In this document: piece by piece, positions 1 through 5,956 of the stretch
How positions within the stretch are numbered: the stretch's first letter is position 1
Layout: each line of letters begins with the position of its first letter
Assembly: GCA_023356515.1 (NCBI GenBank)
Contig: JAKQYG010000119.1
Span: 1-9,893, forward strand
DNA from: Trichodesmium sp. MAG_R04
GTDB lineage: Bacteria > Cyanobacteriota > Cyanobacteriia > Cyanobacteriales > Microcoleaceae
DNA: 9,893 nucleotides
Reading direction: 5' to 3'
Program-made: the position numbers and the translations under genes
The notes under the pieces: generated by a model
Seen by the model: only the letters and a program-made list of their open reading frames with translations
What the model was told of the DNA's origin: nothing
Databases searched by the model: none

Positions 1-2
1 TA

Positions 3-455
3 GTGCAGGAGCAAAAAACAGTAGTGCACAACACCGAAGATATTGGTCGTAGCAAGGGAGGATTGAGTACCAAGATACATGGGGTAGTAGATGCTCTGGG
101 TAATCCCACTAATTTTTTTTAACTCCAGCTCAAGCCTCTAACTTGGAGGGGGCAGATGTTTTATTACCGATGGTGGAAGCAGAAGCGCTATTAGGGGATA
201 AAGCTTATGATGCTCAGGAGCGGGTAATTGGGCCCTTAACCCACAGAGACATAGAAGTAGTGATTCCTCCGAAAAAAAAAACCGAAAAGAACAGCGTAAT
301 TATGATCAGAGGCTTGTACAAAGAACGTCATCTGATCGAAAATTTCTTTGCCAAACTCAAACAGTATGGAGCGATCGCGCCCTAGATATGATAAACGTTC
401 GGTTAACTTCCTGGGAGGGATTTATTTGGTAGCCTCAGTAATTTTATTAGCATAG
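3..455 (+). pseudogene. IS5-family DDE transposase, partial and frameshifted
   Basis: Transposase that would cut and join the ends of the element; only the C-terminal catalytic part is present. Reading frame 3 gives HNTEDIGRSKGG and TKIHGVVDALGNPTNFF up to a stop at 120-122. After the T8 run (113-120) the reading continues one frame back as LTPAQASNLEGADVLLP, then GDKAYD (second catalytic Asp) and the IS5-type Y-(2)-R-(3)-E-(6)-K signature in YKERHLIENFFAKLK. Two internal compensating shifts are visible: at the A10 run (272-281) and at G316, between which the true frame reads NRKEQRNYDQRL. A further shift near 380-383 separates KQYGAIA from RYDKRSVNFLGGIYLVAS, which ends at TAG 453-455. The T8 shift could be programmed; the others look like decay, or sequencing error where they lie in homopolymers. 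The product is unlikely to be functional. Confidence 0.85.
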
Positions 456-503
456 CGATCGCCATCGACCTACAGCATATAATACCCATTTTGTCAATCT
501 CTG

Positions 504-520
504 TAATTGATGACACGCCC
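504..520 (-). repeat. Probable right terminal inverted repeat of the IS5-like element
   Basis: The sequence TAATTGATGACACGCCC lies about 50 bases beyond the transposase stop, where the end of an IS5-family element is expected. Coding-like sequence unrelated to the transposase begins immediately after it. The partner repeat is outside the window, so this is inferred from position and resemblance only. Confidence 0.45.
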
Positions 521-522
521 TA

Positions 523-609
523 GTTATCCTAGCTCACTATTCTCAAAAACCTGATATTCAAAATATTGCTGACTATGTTGGTGACCCCAATTTATTTATT
601 GAGTGGTAG
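523..609 (+). pseudogene. Orphan 3' coding remnant beside the IS right end
   Basis: An open frame starts at the insertion-sequence junction and ends at TAG 607-609. It reads VILAHYSQKPDIQNIADY followed by VGDPNLFIEW, a composition that looks like real protein rather than noise. It has no start codon, and its frame runs into a stop inside the IS right end, so it may be the tail of a gene cut by the insertion. I do not recognise the family. It overlaps the 3' end of the convergent MOSC gene by 14 bases. A chance open frame of 28 codons cannot be excluded. Confidence 0.3.
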
Positions 610-1396
610 CTAAAATATTTCCCACTTCCACTACTCCATTATTGTCAACAGTTGCTAATACTCCTGTGTAAAGGTGACCATATTTTTGTTTCAACACCGA
701 CAATAATGGAACGTCTCGAACGCCTGTTTTTGGTTCAACCTCAATATTCATACACCGTCCAATTTTAGCAGTTACAGTAATTTGAGCCTCACCCAAATAT
801 AGCTTTTTCCCGACCCAGTCAAATTCTGACCAGGCCTCTATTCCTGCCACAACTATATTAGGACGAAACCTCCGCACATCTAAAATTTTGCCAGTCTTTT
901 CTCCCAAGTCATCCATTGTTGCTTGACTAATAATAGAAATATGCACGGGTTCCCGGTCAGGATAACGACTGGTTTTCCCATTCCCTACTAACTGCAGAGG
1001 TGCTTTTTGAGGATGCCGCGCTCCTTTGTTTGGTTCTAGAGTCCTCAAATAATCTGTAAAAAAATTACTAAGGCGATCGCGCCCTTTAGATAAACTTGTA
1101 TTTTCCCTTATCAACTCAACCCCTTGCCGCTCTACAGCCAAAAACTCTGTTTCTGGGTCAAAATTACAATCTAAAGCAGCTAAACCAGGCCAGTCGTTCT
1201 GCACAGCAAAATGCTTTTTACTCATCCAAGGGACAATTCCGGGTAGGTTATTATTGTTAGAGTCTATAAACATCAGAGCAAATGCGCGATCGCCTCTAAC
1301 GCCATGACCTGCAGTCAGGGAAAAATGCTGAAAAGCTTGAGGAGTTAACCCTTTAACTGGATGAATAAATAACTGTTTGACTGTTGCTAATTTCAT
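596..1396 (-). CDS. MOSC domain-containing protein (YcbX/mARC-like)
   Basis: A 266-residue protein with an N-terminal MOSC beta-barrel segment (residues 2-90, beginning KLATVKQLFIHPVKGL, with GVRGDRAF at 32-39) and a C-terminal MOSC domain (about 130-262). The family hallmark RFRPNIVV is at 176-183, and the conserved cysteine lies in KIGRCMNIEV (Cys215). In this family the MOSC cysteine coordinates or delivers the sulfur of a molybdenum cofactor; YcbX and mARC relatives reduce N-hydroxylated compounds. No ferredoxin domain is fused here, so an electron donor would be a separate protein. Start ATG is 1394-1396; no Shine-Dalgarno is evident. The gene stands alone, convergent with a decayed IS and divergent from the O-antigen ligase gene, and a MITE sits 22 bases upstream of its start. 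Two HIP1 octamers (1073-1080, 1286-1293) lie inside. Family is secure, substrate unknown. Confidence 0.88.
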   Translation of the reverse strand: MKLATVKQLFIHPVKGLTPQAFQHFSLTAGHGVRGDRAFALMFIDSNNNNLPGIVPWMSKKHFAVQNDWPGLAALDCNFDPETEFLAVERQGVELIRENTSLSKGRDRLSNFFTDYLRTLEPNKGARHPQKAPLQLVGNGKTSRYPDREPVHISIISQATMDDLGEKTGKILDVRRFRPNIVVAGIEAWSEFDWVGKKLYLGEAQITVTAKIGRCMNIEVEPKTGVRDVPLLSVLKQKYGHLYTGVLATVDNNGVVEVGNILATTQ

Positions 1397-1408
1397 GTTG
1401 CTATTATC

Positions 1409-1414
1409 ATTATA
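1409..1414 (-). promoter_or_regulatory. Possible -10 element for the MOSC gene
   Basis: On the minus strand 1414-1409 reads TATAAT, a perfect -10 consensus, as part of the palindrome ATTATATAAT (1409-1418). Transcription from it would start only a few bases before the ATG at 1396, giving a nearly leaderless mRNA. No good -35 is seen, and AT-rich DNA produces such matches easily. The MITE target duplication ATAAT begins within this box. Confidence 0.25.
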
Positions 1415-1418
1415 TAAT

Positions 1419-1508
1419 CAGGACTTACGTATTGCTTCTATATGTGGTGTGTTTTTGATAATTCTTTCCGATATTTACACTACAATTAGTGTCTTTGCGT
1501 AAGTCCTG
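1419..1508 (+). mobile_element. 90-bp MITE, copy 1
   Basis: Perfect 11-bp terminal inverted repeats CAGGACTTACG and CGTAAGTCCTG bound a 90-base non-coding element. It is flanked by identical 5-base direct repeats ATAAT (1414-1418 and 1509-1513). Because the outer bases can pair, the same data also fit 92-base ends TCAGGAC with a 3-base duplication TAA. The second copy at 7382-7471 is the reverse complement with one mismatch in 90. It encodes no protein and would need a transposase in trans. It occupies the intergenic space between the divergent MOSC and O-antigen ligase genes. Confidence 0.88.
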
Positions 1509-1610
1509 ATAATCTCCCTTTACTGCTCTTACGAGATAGGGGAAGATTACCTTTAGTATTAAAACATTAATATAGTTTAAGTCAATGAAATTGATATAAC
1601 ATTAAAAAAA

Positions 1611-2996
1611 TTGAATTATCATTCTAAATATTATTTACATAAAGAGTGGAAACTAACTAAGCTAGGATTGTTAATTTTTCCTTTATTACCAACTTTTGGT
1701 ATATTAACTCTAATTTTTGCAGTTATTAGCACTTTTGTACAAAAATGGCGTAGCATTATTAGTAGTTCCCATAATATAGCTTTAGCTTGTCTAGGTCTCT
1801 GGTTAGCAATCACTTCTTTTTGGGCTTGGAGTCCCCAAGAAGCCTGGTTAGGATTAGGCAATTTATTACCTTTTTTTGCAACGTTTGCTGCTTTAAGTAC
1901 CTTAATTAACACTCCATCCCAACTGCGACAACTTTCTTGGATAATGGTAATTTCGTCAGTACCTATAATAATTTTAGGTTTCGGGCAATTATTCTTCGGT
2001 TGGTCTGGCCTTGTAGATTTACAGATTATTTTGGGTTGGATATTGGCACCACAGGGTAACCCTCCCGGGCGCATGGCTTCAGTATTCATGTATGCTAATA
2101 TTTTAGCAATTTATCTAACTGTTGTATTTATTTTAGGGTTGGGGTTATGGATTGAAAAATGGAAACATTTATTCGATAATAGGAAAAAGTTCTACAACTA
2201 TATGTTCTTGATAGAAGACAAGCGATCGCTATTGGAACTTCTCGTAAATAAGGAAAATCACCCAATGCCGGACAGGGAAATACCATGCAAGTCTGGTGAA
2301 AAATTTGTTTTTTTAACAGTTGTTATGATTGCTAATATTTTTGCTTTAATCTTAACACATTCACGCAATGCTTGGGGATTAGTTGTGTTTGGTGTTCTGG
2401 CTTATACTATTTATCTAGGTTGGCACTGGTTGGTAGCATTGGTTATGGCGGCAGTCGCAACCGTCTTTGGAGCGGCTTTTGCTCCTACACCTTTGAATCA
2501 ATGGTTACAAATAATAGTTCCTGAATATTTTTGGGCGCGCTTCACAGATCAGAATTTTGACCGACCTGTAGCTATTTTACGAAGCACTCAATGGCAATTT
2601 GCTTGGGAGTTGAGCAAGCAAAAAGCTTGGAAAGGTTGGGGTTTACGAAATTTTACCCCTTTGTATGAAGTACAGATGCAAACATGGGTTGGTCATCCTC
2701 ATAATTTGTTCTTGATGCTAACGGCAGAAACTGGAATTCCTGCTACTTTGTTTTTGTTTGGTTGGGTAGGTTGGATATTGGGGAAGGCAGTATTGTTATT
2801 AATTAATTGGCCTTCTATTGATTCTAGAAAAGACCGTTTAATTGTTTTTAGTTATTTGGTTGCTTTTGTTGCCTGTACTGTATTTAATATGTTTGATGTG
2901 AGTTTATTTGATTTACGAGCTAATACTATTGGATGGTTGCTTTTAGCTGCAATTTCTGCAATTCAAAAGTTTAAAGTTAGCCACCCAGCGCTTTAA
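1611..2996 (+). CDS. O-antigen ligase / Wzy-type polysaccharide polymerase family membrane protein
   Basis: A 461-residue polytopic inner-membrane protein of the O-antigen ligase (Wzy_C/WaaL/IctB) superfamily, which joins or polymerises lipid-linked glycans at the periplasmic face. Hydrophobic segments lie at about 18-40, 57-72, 84-100, 108-130, 157-180, 232-250, 253-290, 365-398, 408-430 and 437-452. Family features are the THSRNAWG block (249-256), the long loop with VAILRSTQWQFAWELSK and WKGWGLRNF (320-348), and GHPHNLFLMLTAETGIP (361-377), which holds the conserved histidines. About 50 hydrophilic residues (181-231) separate two membrane helices. The start is TTG at 1611; a stop lies upstream in frame at 1578-1580 and no ATG is available, so initiation is uncertain and the ribosome site is weak. 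Cyanobacterial IctB, once proposed as a bicarbonate transporter, is in the same superfamily; which glycan is handled here cannot be read from the sequence. Confidence 0.82.
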   Translation: MNYHSKYYLHKEWKLTKLGLLIFPLLPTFGILTLIFAVISTFVQKWRSIISSSHNIALACLGLWLAITSFWAWSPQEAWLGLGNLLPFFATFAALSTLINTPSQLRQLSWIMVISSVPIIILGFGQLFFGWSGLVDLQIILGWILAPQGNPPGRMASVFMYANILAIYLTVVFILGLGLWIEKWKHLFDNRKKFYNYMFLIEDKRSLLELLVNKENHPMPDREIPCKSGEKFVFLTVVMIANIFALILTHSRNAWGLVVFGVLAYTIYLGWHWLVALVMAAVATVFGAAFAPTPLNQWLQIIVPEYFWARFTDQNFDRPVAILRSTQWQFAWELSKQKAWKGWGLRNFTPLYEVQMQTWVGHPHNLFLMLTAETGIPATLFLFGWVGWILGKAVLLLINWPSIDSRKDRLIVFSYLVAFVACTVFNMFDVSLFDLRANTIGWLLLAAISAIQKFKVSHPAL

Positions 2997-3297
2997 TTCT
3001 CCTTGGAGACTAATTCCTCCTTCCGATATAACTTATTGAGTGTAGAGTTTCTTGTTCCATTTGACTGTTGACTTATTTTATACTGTTTGTCTTGTACTAC
3101 ATATATACTTCAAAATGTGGGCTCTACACTAAATCAACAACGATATTAAAGTCCACACCTCTAACCATGGAGAGTATAATTTGAGCAAAAAATCCGTAAG
3201 TCTTACAGAGTTAATAATACAGCTTTAATTTTCGATTGGTTATCTTTTTGAAATGTAAAGAAATATTACAATAATAGAGTTAGAGCGGTTTGACGGC
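2997..3297. other. Intergenic region between O-antigen ligase and RHH genes
   Basis: About 300 AT-rich bases with no convincing ORF. A 9-base inverted repeat AGTGTAGAG (3039-3047) and CTCTACACT (3122-3130) is 74 bases apart, a match that could be chance. A 17-base dyad TGTAA-N7-TTACA (3254-3270) lies shortly before the RHH gene and is listed separately. I see no terminator with a T-run after the O-antigen ligase gene. Confidence 0.5.
3254..3270. promoter_or_regulatory. Dyad TGTAA-N7-TTACA upstream of the RHH gene
   Basis: A perfect 5-base inverted repeat with a 7-base spacer ends 27 bases before the TTG at 3298 and 93 bases before the favoured ATG at 3364. It resembles the NtcA box GTA-N8-TAC but has nine, not eight, bases between the half sites, so NtcA binding is doubtful. 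It could be an operator for the RHH protein itself or another dimeric regulator. This is inference from symmetry and position only. Confidence 0.3.
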
Positions 3298-3363
3298 TTG
3301 ACATTCTCAAAAATAGCCGTTAATATCAAAAATATATACCCGGGTAAACAAGTTGACTGTTAT

Positions 3364-3714
3364 ATGCAAGATAAGCAAAAAGTTACACTATATATTCAAC
3401 CAGAACTGCATCGCAAGCTCAAAATAAGAGCTGCAGTTGACTCGGAACCAATGTCATCAATAGCGCAAAGGGCTATCCTTTTCTATCTAGAAAACCCAGA
3501 AGTAATTGATGATCTGAATTCAAGATATGGAAAGAACCACCGGGTATACAGTTGTCCACATTGTACAAGTTCAGTTGTAATCAGAGAGGGAGAACTGGTA
3601 TCCATTAAAAATCAGCCCAATGTATTAGCAGACCAAAATATCCCCGTTAAACAAACCCCAGAGTTAGAAAAGTCTGAGGCTCATCCGGAAGAACAAGAGT
3701 TAGTTCCCTGCTAA
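3364..3714 (+). CDS. Ribbon-helix-helix (CopG/Arc-like) small protein with CPHC motif
   Basis: A 116-residue protein from ATG 3364; a TTG at 3298 would add 22 residues (total 138) with no family support, so the ATG is favoured although neither start has a clear Shine-Dalgarno. The N-terminal 45 residues fit a ribbon-helix-helix fold: strand KVTLYIQPELHRKLKIRAAV, then helices through MSSIAQRAILFYLENPEVI. RHH proteins are dimeric DNA binders that place the strand in the major groove. A middle segment YSCPHCTSSVVIREGELVSI has one CxxC pair as in half a zinc ribbon, and the last residue is also Cys. The acidic tail (about 80-116) is probably disordered. It lies 147 bases upstream of ycf46 on the same strand and may share its transcript; a small gene also precedes ycf46 in Synechocystis. 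Role as regulator of that unit is inferred. Confidence 0.7.
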   Translation: MQDKQKVTLYIQPELHRKLKIRAAVDSEPMSSIAQRAILFYLENPEVIDDLNSRYGKNHRVYSCPHCTSSVVIREGELVSIKNQPNVLADQNIPVKQTPELEKSEAHPEEQELVPC

Positions 3715-3854
3715 CATGTAGCTAAAAACTACATCTGAATGGCTAAATTTAAAGAGATAACAATAAAACTCTTATAAATTCATAACAAGCAGGGGCAAAA
3801 ACAAAGAAAATATCTGTTTAACCACTGTAAACTTTTACCGTCTCTATCTAGATC

Positions 3855-3859
3855 GAGGA
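3855..3859 (+). promoter_or_regulatory. Close-spaced ribosome binding site of ycf46
   Basis: GAGGA ends only two bases before ATG 3862. The purine run supports this start, but the spacing is shorter than usual, which may lower initiation efficiency. Confidence 0.5.
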
Positions 3860-3861
3860 CT

Positions 3862-5382
3862 ATGAAAGAAGAACTTAACATTCTAATCGAAGCTGAATAT
3901 CCTTTGATCTACCTTGTAACCTCCGAGGAAGAGCGGTCAGAGCAAGCAATTTCAGCATTAGCTCAAACGAAGCCACAGCACAAACTATTTGTTTGGAGTG
4001 TGACTCATGGTATTACAGAGTACGGTAAGAGCAGAAATGTGACTCAGCATAATACAGTTTCCCCAGAAGCAGCTATAGAGTGGGTAATTAGGCAGCGAGA
4101 TCCTAACACTGGTTCTGGAATATATATATTCAAGGATTTACATCCTTTTATCGATTCACCACCAGTTACTAGGTGGTTAAGAGATGCTATAGCTAGTTTT
4201 AAAGGCACAAACAAGACAATTATATTAATGTCTCCTGTGCAGAATGTGCCCATAGAATTAGAAAAGGAAGTAGTAGTCCTTGACTTTCCACTACCAGATA
4301 TGAAGGAATTAAATCAAGTTCTGTCACGACAGTTAGAGTGTACTAAAAACCGTCGTATTTCCACAGACACAAGAGAAAAACTCCTGAAAGCAGCTTTGGG
4401 TTTGACAAAAGATGAGGCCAAGAAGGTATATCGTAAAGCTCAAGTAACGGCTGGACGACTAACTGAAAAGGAAGTCAACATTGTACTTTCTGAGAAAAAA
4501 CAGCTCATTAGGCGCAATGGCATCCTAGAGTACATAGAGGAGGACGAAACTATAAACGCTGTAGGTGGCCTAGAAGAACTCAAACATTGGTTAAGGCAAC
4601 GTTCCAATGCCTTCACAGAGCGTGCCCGAGAATATGGGCTACCTCAACCAAAAGGAATGTTAATTTTAGGAATACCTGGATGTGGTAAGTCTTTGATAGC
4701 AAAAACTACATCTCGTCTATGGAGTCTACCTCTGTTACGGTTAGATATGGGACGGGTATACGATGGTTCAATGGTTGGACGCTCAGAGGCTAATTTGCGA
4801 AATGCTCTTAGAACAGCCGAATCAATTTCACCTGCTATTCTATTTATAGATGAGCTGGATAAAGCCTTTGCAGGTAGTACAGGTTCAGCTGACTCTGATG
4901 GAGGCACCTCTAGCCGGATATTTGGTTCATTCCTCACTTGGATGCAGGAAAAAATTTCTCCAGTGTTTGTGATGGCAACTGCCAACCGGGTGGAACGTCT
5001 GCCAGGAGAGTTTTTGAGAAAAGGTAGGTTTGATGAAATTTTCTTTGTAGATTTACCAAACAAAGAAGAACGCCAAGATATTTTCAAAATTCACCTAATA
5101 AAAAGACGTCGAGATATTGAGCGTTTCGATCTCGAACAACTATCTAATATATCCGATGGCTTTTCAGGTGCAGAAGTAGAGCAAGCTATAATCGCTGCTA
5201 TGTATGAAGCATTTGCTCAAGATAGAGAATTTACACAGCTAGATATTATTGCCGCAATTAAATCTACACTACCGTTATCGAAGACCATGACAGAGCAGGT
5301 TACTGCTCTAAGAGATTGGGCTAGACAACGTGCGCGGCCTGCTGCGTCTTCAGTCGCCGAATATCAAAGACTGGAGTTTTAA
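3862..5382 (+). CDS. ycf46: AAA+ ATPase Ycf46
   Basis: A 506-residue AAA+ ATPase of the Ycf46 family, conserved in cyanobacteria and red-lineage plastids. The N-terminal region (about 1-215) resembles a RecA/AAA core without a P-loop: a strand YPLIYLVTSEEER, an acidic-strand region SGIYIFKDLHPFID and a FPLPD end-of-core motif. The second module has Walker A GIPGCGKS (270-277), pore-loop region DGSMVGRSE (301-309), Walker B AILFIDELDK (325-334), sensor-1 Asn in MATANR (371-376), arginine-finger region FLRKGRFDEIFF (384-395) and sensor-2 segment FSGAEVEQAI (434-443). It should form a hexamer and remodel proteins with ATP. In Synechocystis the homologue belongs to a stress-responsive operon and affects inorganic-carbon use; the substrate is not known. 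All key ATPase residues are present. It follows the RHH gene and precedes ycf35, 162 bases downstream. Confidence 0.93.
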   Translation: MKEELNILIEAEYPLIYLVTSEEERSEQAISALAQTKPQHKLFVWSVTHGITEYGKSRNVTQHNTVSPEAAIEWVIRQRDPNTGSGIYIFKDLHPFIDSPPVTRWLRDAIASFKGTNKTIILMSPVQNVPIELEKEVVVLDFPLPDMKELNQVLSRQLECTKNRRISTDTREKLLKAALGLTKDEAKKVYRKAQVTAGRLTEKEVNIVLSEKKQLIRRNGILEYIEEDETINAVGGLEELKHWLRQRSNAFTERAREYGLPQPKGMLILGIPGCGKSLIAKTTSRLWSLPLLRLDMGRVYDGSMVGRSEANLRNALRTAESISPAILFIDELDKAFAGSTGSADSDGGTSSRIFGSFLTWMQEKISPVFVMATANRVERLPGEFLRKGRFDEIFFVDLPNKEERQDIFKIHLIKRRRDIERFDLEQLSNISDGFSGAEVEQAIIAAMYEAFAQDREFTQLDIIAAIKSTLPLSKTMTEQVTALRDWARQRARPAASSVAEYQRLEF

Positions 5383-5389
5383 AAGCTTT

Positions 5390-5408
5390 CTCCTGGTCTA
5401 AACAGGAG
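5390..5408 (+). terminator. Weak hairpin after ycf46
   Basis: CTCCTG (5390-5395) and CAGGAG (5403-5408) form a 6-bp stem with a 7-base loop just after the ycf46 stop. There is no T-run, so at most it is a weak or processing hairpin and may leave partial read-through into ycf35. Confidence 0.3.
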
Positions 5409-5458
5409 TAAAGGCTAGTCAACTAGACAAAGTTGCTAGCAGTTCCTAAAAAACCACG

Positions 5459-5487
5459 TTGATTATGAGTTGTGGTATTGTTACATA
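5459..5487 (+). promoter_or_regulatory. Possible promoter for ycf35
   Basis: TTGATT (5459-5464) is followed after 17 bases by TACATA (5482-5487), a mediocre sigma-70-like pair that would give a leader of about 50 bases. It fits the separation of ycf35 from ycf46 by 162 bases and a hairpin, but the -10 matches only half the consensus. Confidence 0.25.
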
Positions 5488-5530
5488 AAACACCGTTGTT
5501 GTTTCTGTTTTGATTTTAAATTTAAATTTT

Positions 5531-5536
5531 AGGAGG
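5531..5536 (+). promoter_or_regulatory. Strong Shine-Dalgarno of ycf35
   Basis: AGGAGG lies eight bases before ATG 5545. It is the strongest ribosome binding site in the window and fixes the start of ycf35; it suggests much higher translation than for the neighbouring genes. Confidence 0.85.
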
Positions 5537-5544
5537 AAATCCAA

Positions 5545-5898
5545 ATGTCTCACTTTAGCACACTGCGCACTAAAATTACTGACGCTGAAATCTTAATAGC
5601 TTCCCTACGTGATTTGGGAGTTACAGTAAGGACTAATGCTGATATTCGTGGCTACAATGGCCAACATGTACGTTCCGATATCGTTGCTGTTCTTGAAGGT
5701 GAATATGATTTAGGCTGGTCTCGTAACAGCGATGGTTCCTTTGACTTGATAGCTGATTTATGGGGTGTTGCTAAGAAGCACAATCAAACTGAGTTGATTA
5801 ATTCCATTAATCAGAAGTATGCCGTTAATAAAACTTTAGCTACTGTTAAACAACGTGGCCTACAAAACGCAAATGTTAAATTGGTAGTCCAGAAGTAA
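5545..5898 (+). CDS. ycf35: Ycf35 / DUF1257 family protein
   Basis: A 117-residue soluble protein recognised as Ycf35 (DUF1257): the opening MSHFSTLRTKITDAEILIAS, then LRDLGVTV, VRSDIVAVLEGEYDLGW and GSFDLIADLWGVA are typical, and the length is near the family norm. The family is conserved in cyanobacteria and algal plastids and is of unknown biochemical function; no catalytic motif or membrane segment is visible. Homologues are commonly encoded beside a Ycf46-type ATPase and often a small DUF2997 gene, which suggests a shared role; here no DUF2997-like ORF follows, because an intrinsic terminator starts about 25 bases after the stop. Translation is driven by a strong Shine-Dalgarno, and the gene may also have its own promoter. 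Confidence 0.88.
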   Translation: MSHFSTLRTKITDAEILIASLRDLGVTVRTNADIRGYNGQHVRSDIVAVLEGEYDLGWSRNSDGSFDLIADLWGVAKKHNQTELINSINQKYAVNKTLATVKQRGLQNANVKLVVQK

Positions 5899-5922
5899 TT
5901 TACTTGCGCGTTCCCAAGTTTG

Positions 5923-5956
5923 CGGGTTAACCAAAATCGGGTTAGCCCGTTTTTTT
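5923..5956 (+). terminator. Intrinsic terminator of ycf35
   Basis: The stem CGGGTTAACC (5923-5932) pairs with GGTTAGCCCG (5940-5949), with one G-U pair and a 7-base loop, and is followed by seven T residues (5950-5956). It begins 25 bases after the ycf35 stop, a textbook Rho-independent terminator ending this transcription unit. Confidence 0.93.

Larger units (their letters stand above)
1..520 (+). mobile_element. IS5-family insertion sequence, 3' part, decayed
   Basis: The left edge lies inside an insertion sequence whose left end is outside the window. It carries the DDE transposase remnant described separately. The probable right end is at 520, where the sequence TAATTGATGACACGCCC (504-520) reads outward; read in reverse it begins GGGCGTGTCATCAATTA, which resembles terminal repeats I associate with cyanobacterial IS5-family elements. 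It is followed directly by TAG, which would fit a short TNA-type target duplication, but the left junction is not visible so neither the terminal repeat nor the duplication can be confirmed. The family assignment rests on the transposase; the end point is inference. Confidence 0.7.

Noticed and set aside
1451..1486. Outward promoter inside the MITE
   Set aside because: TTGATA and TACACT are 15 bases apart, which is too short for confidence; mentioned only as a possibility.
1631..2089. 152-codon minus-strand open frame
   Set aside because: It lies wholly inside the O-antigen ligase gene on the opposite strand, and its proline- and lysine-rich translation shows no domain; it is an antisense shadow.
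3039..3130. Inverted repeat AGTGTAGAG/CTCTACACT as a terminator or element end
   Set aside because: The arms are 74 bases apart with no T-run and no flanking duplication; a 9-base match in this space can be chance.
3255..3269. NtcA box upstream of the RHH gene
   Set aside because: The half sites GTA and TAC are separated by nine bases instead of the required eight, so it is reported only as an unnamed dyad.
4044..4253. 69-codon minus-strand open frame
   Set aside because: It is antisense within ycf46, whose reading frame is fully supported by AAA+ motifs.
4644..5087. 147-codon minus-strand open frame
   Set aside because: It is antisense to the Walker A to arginine-finger part of ycf46 and its translation is low-complexity; a shadow.
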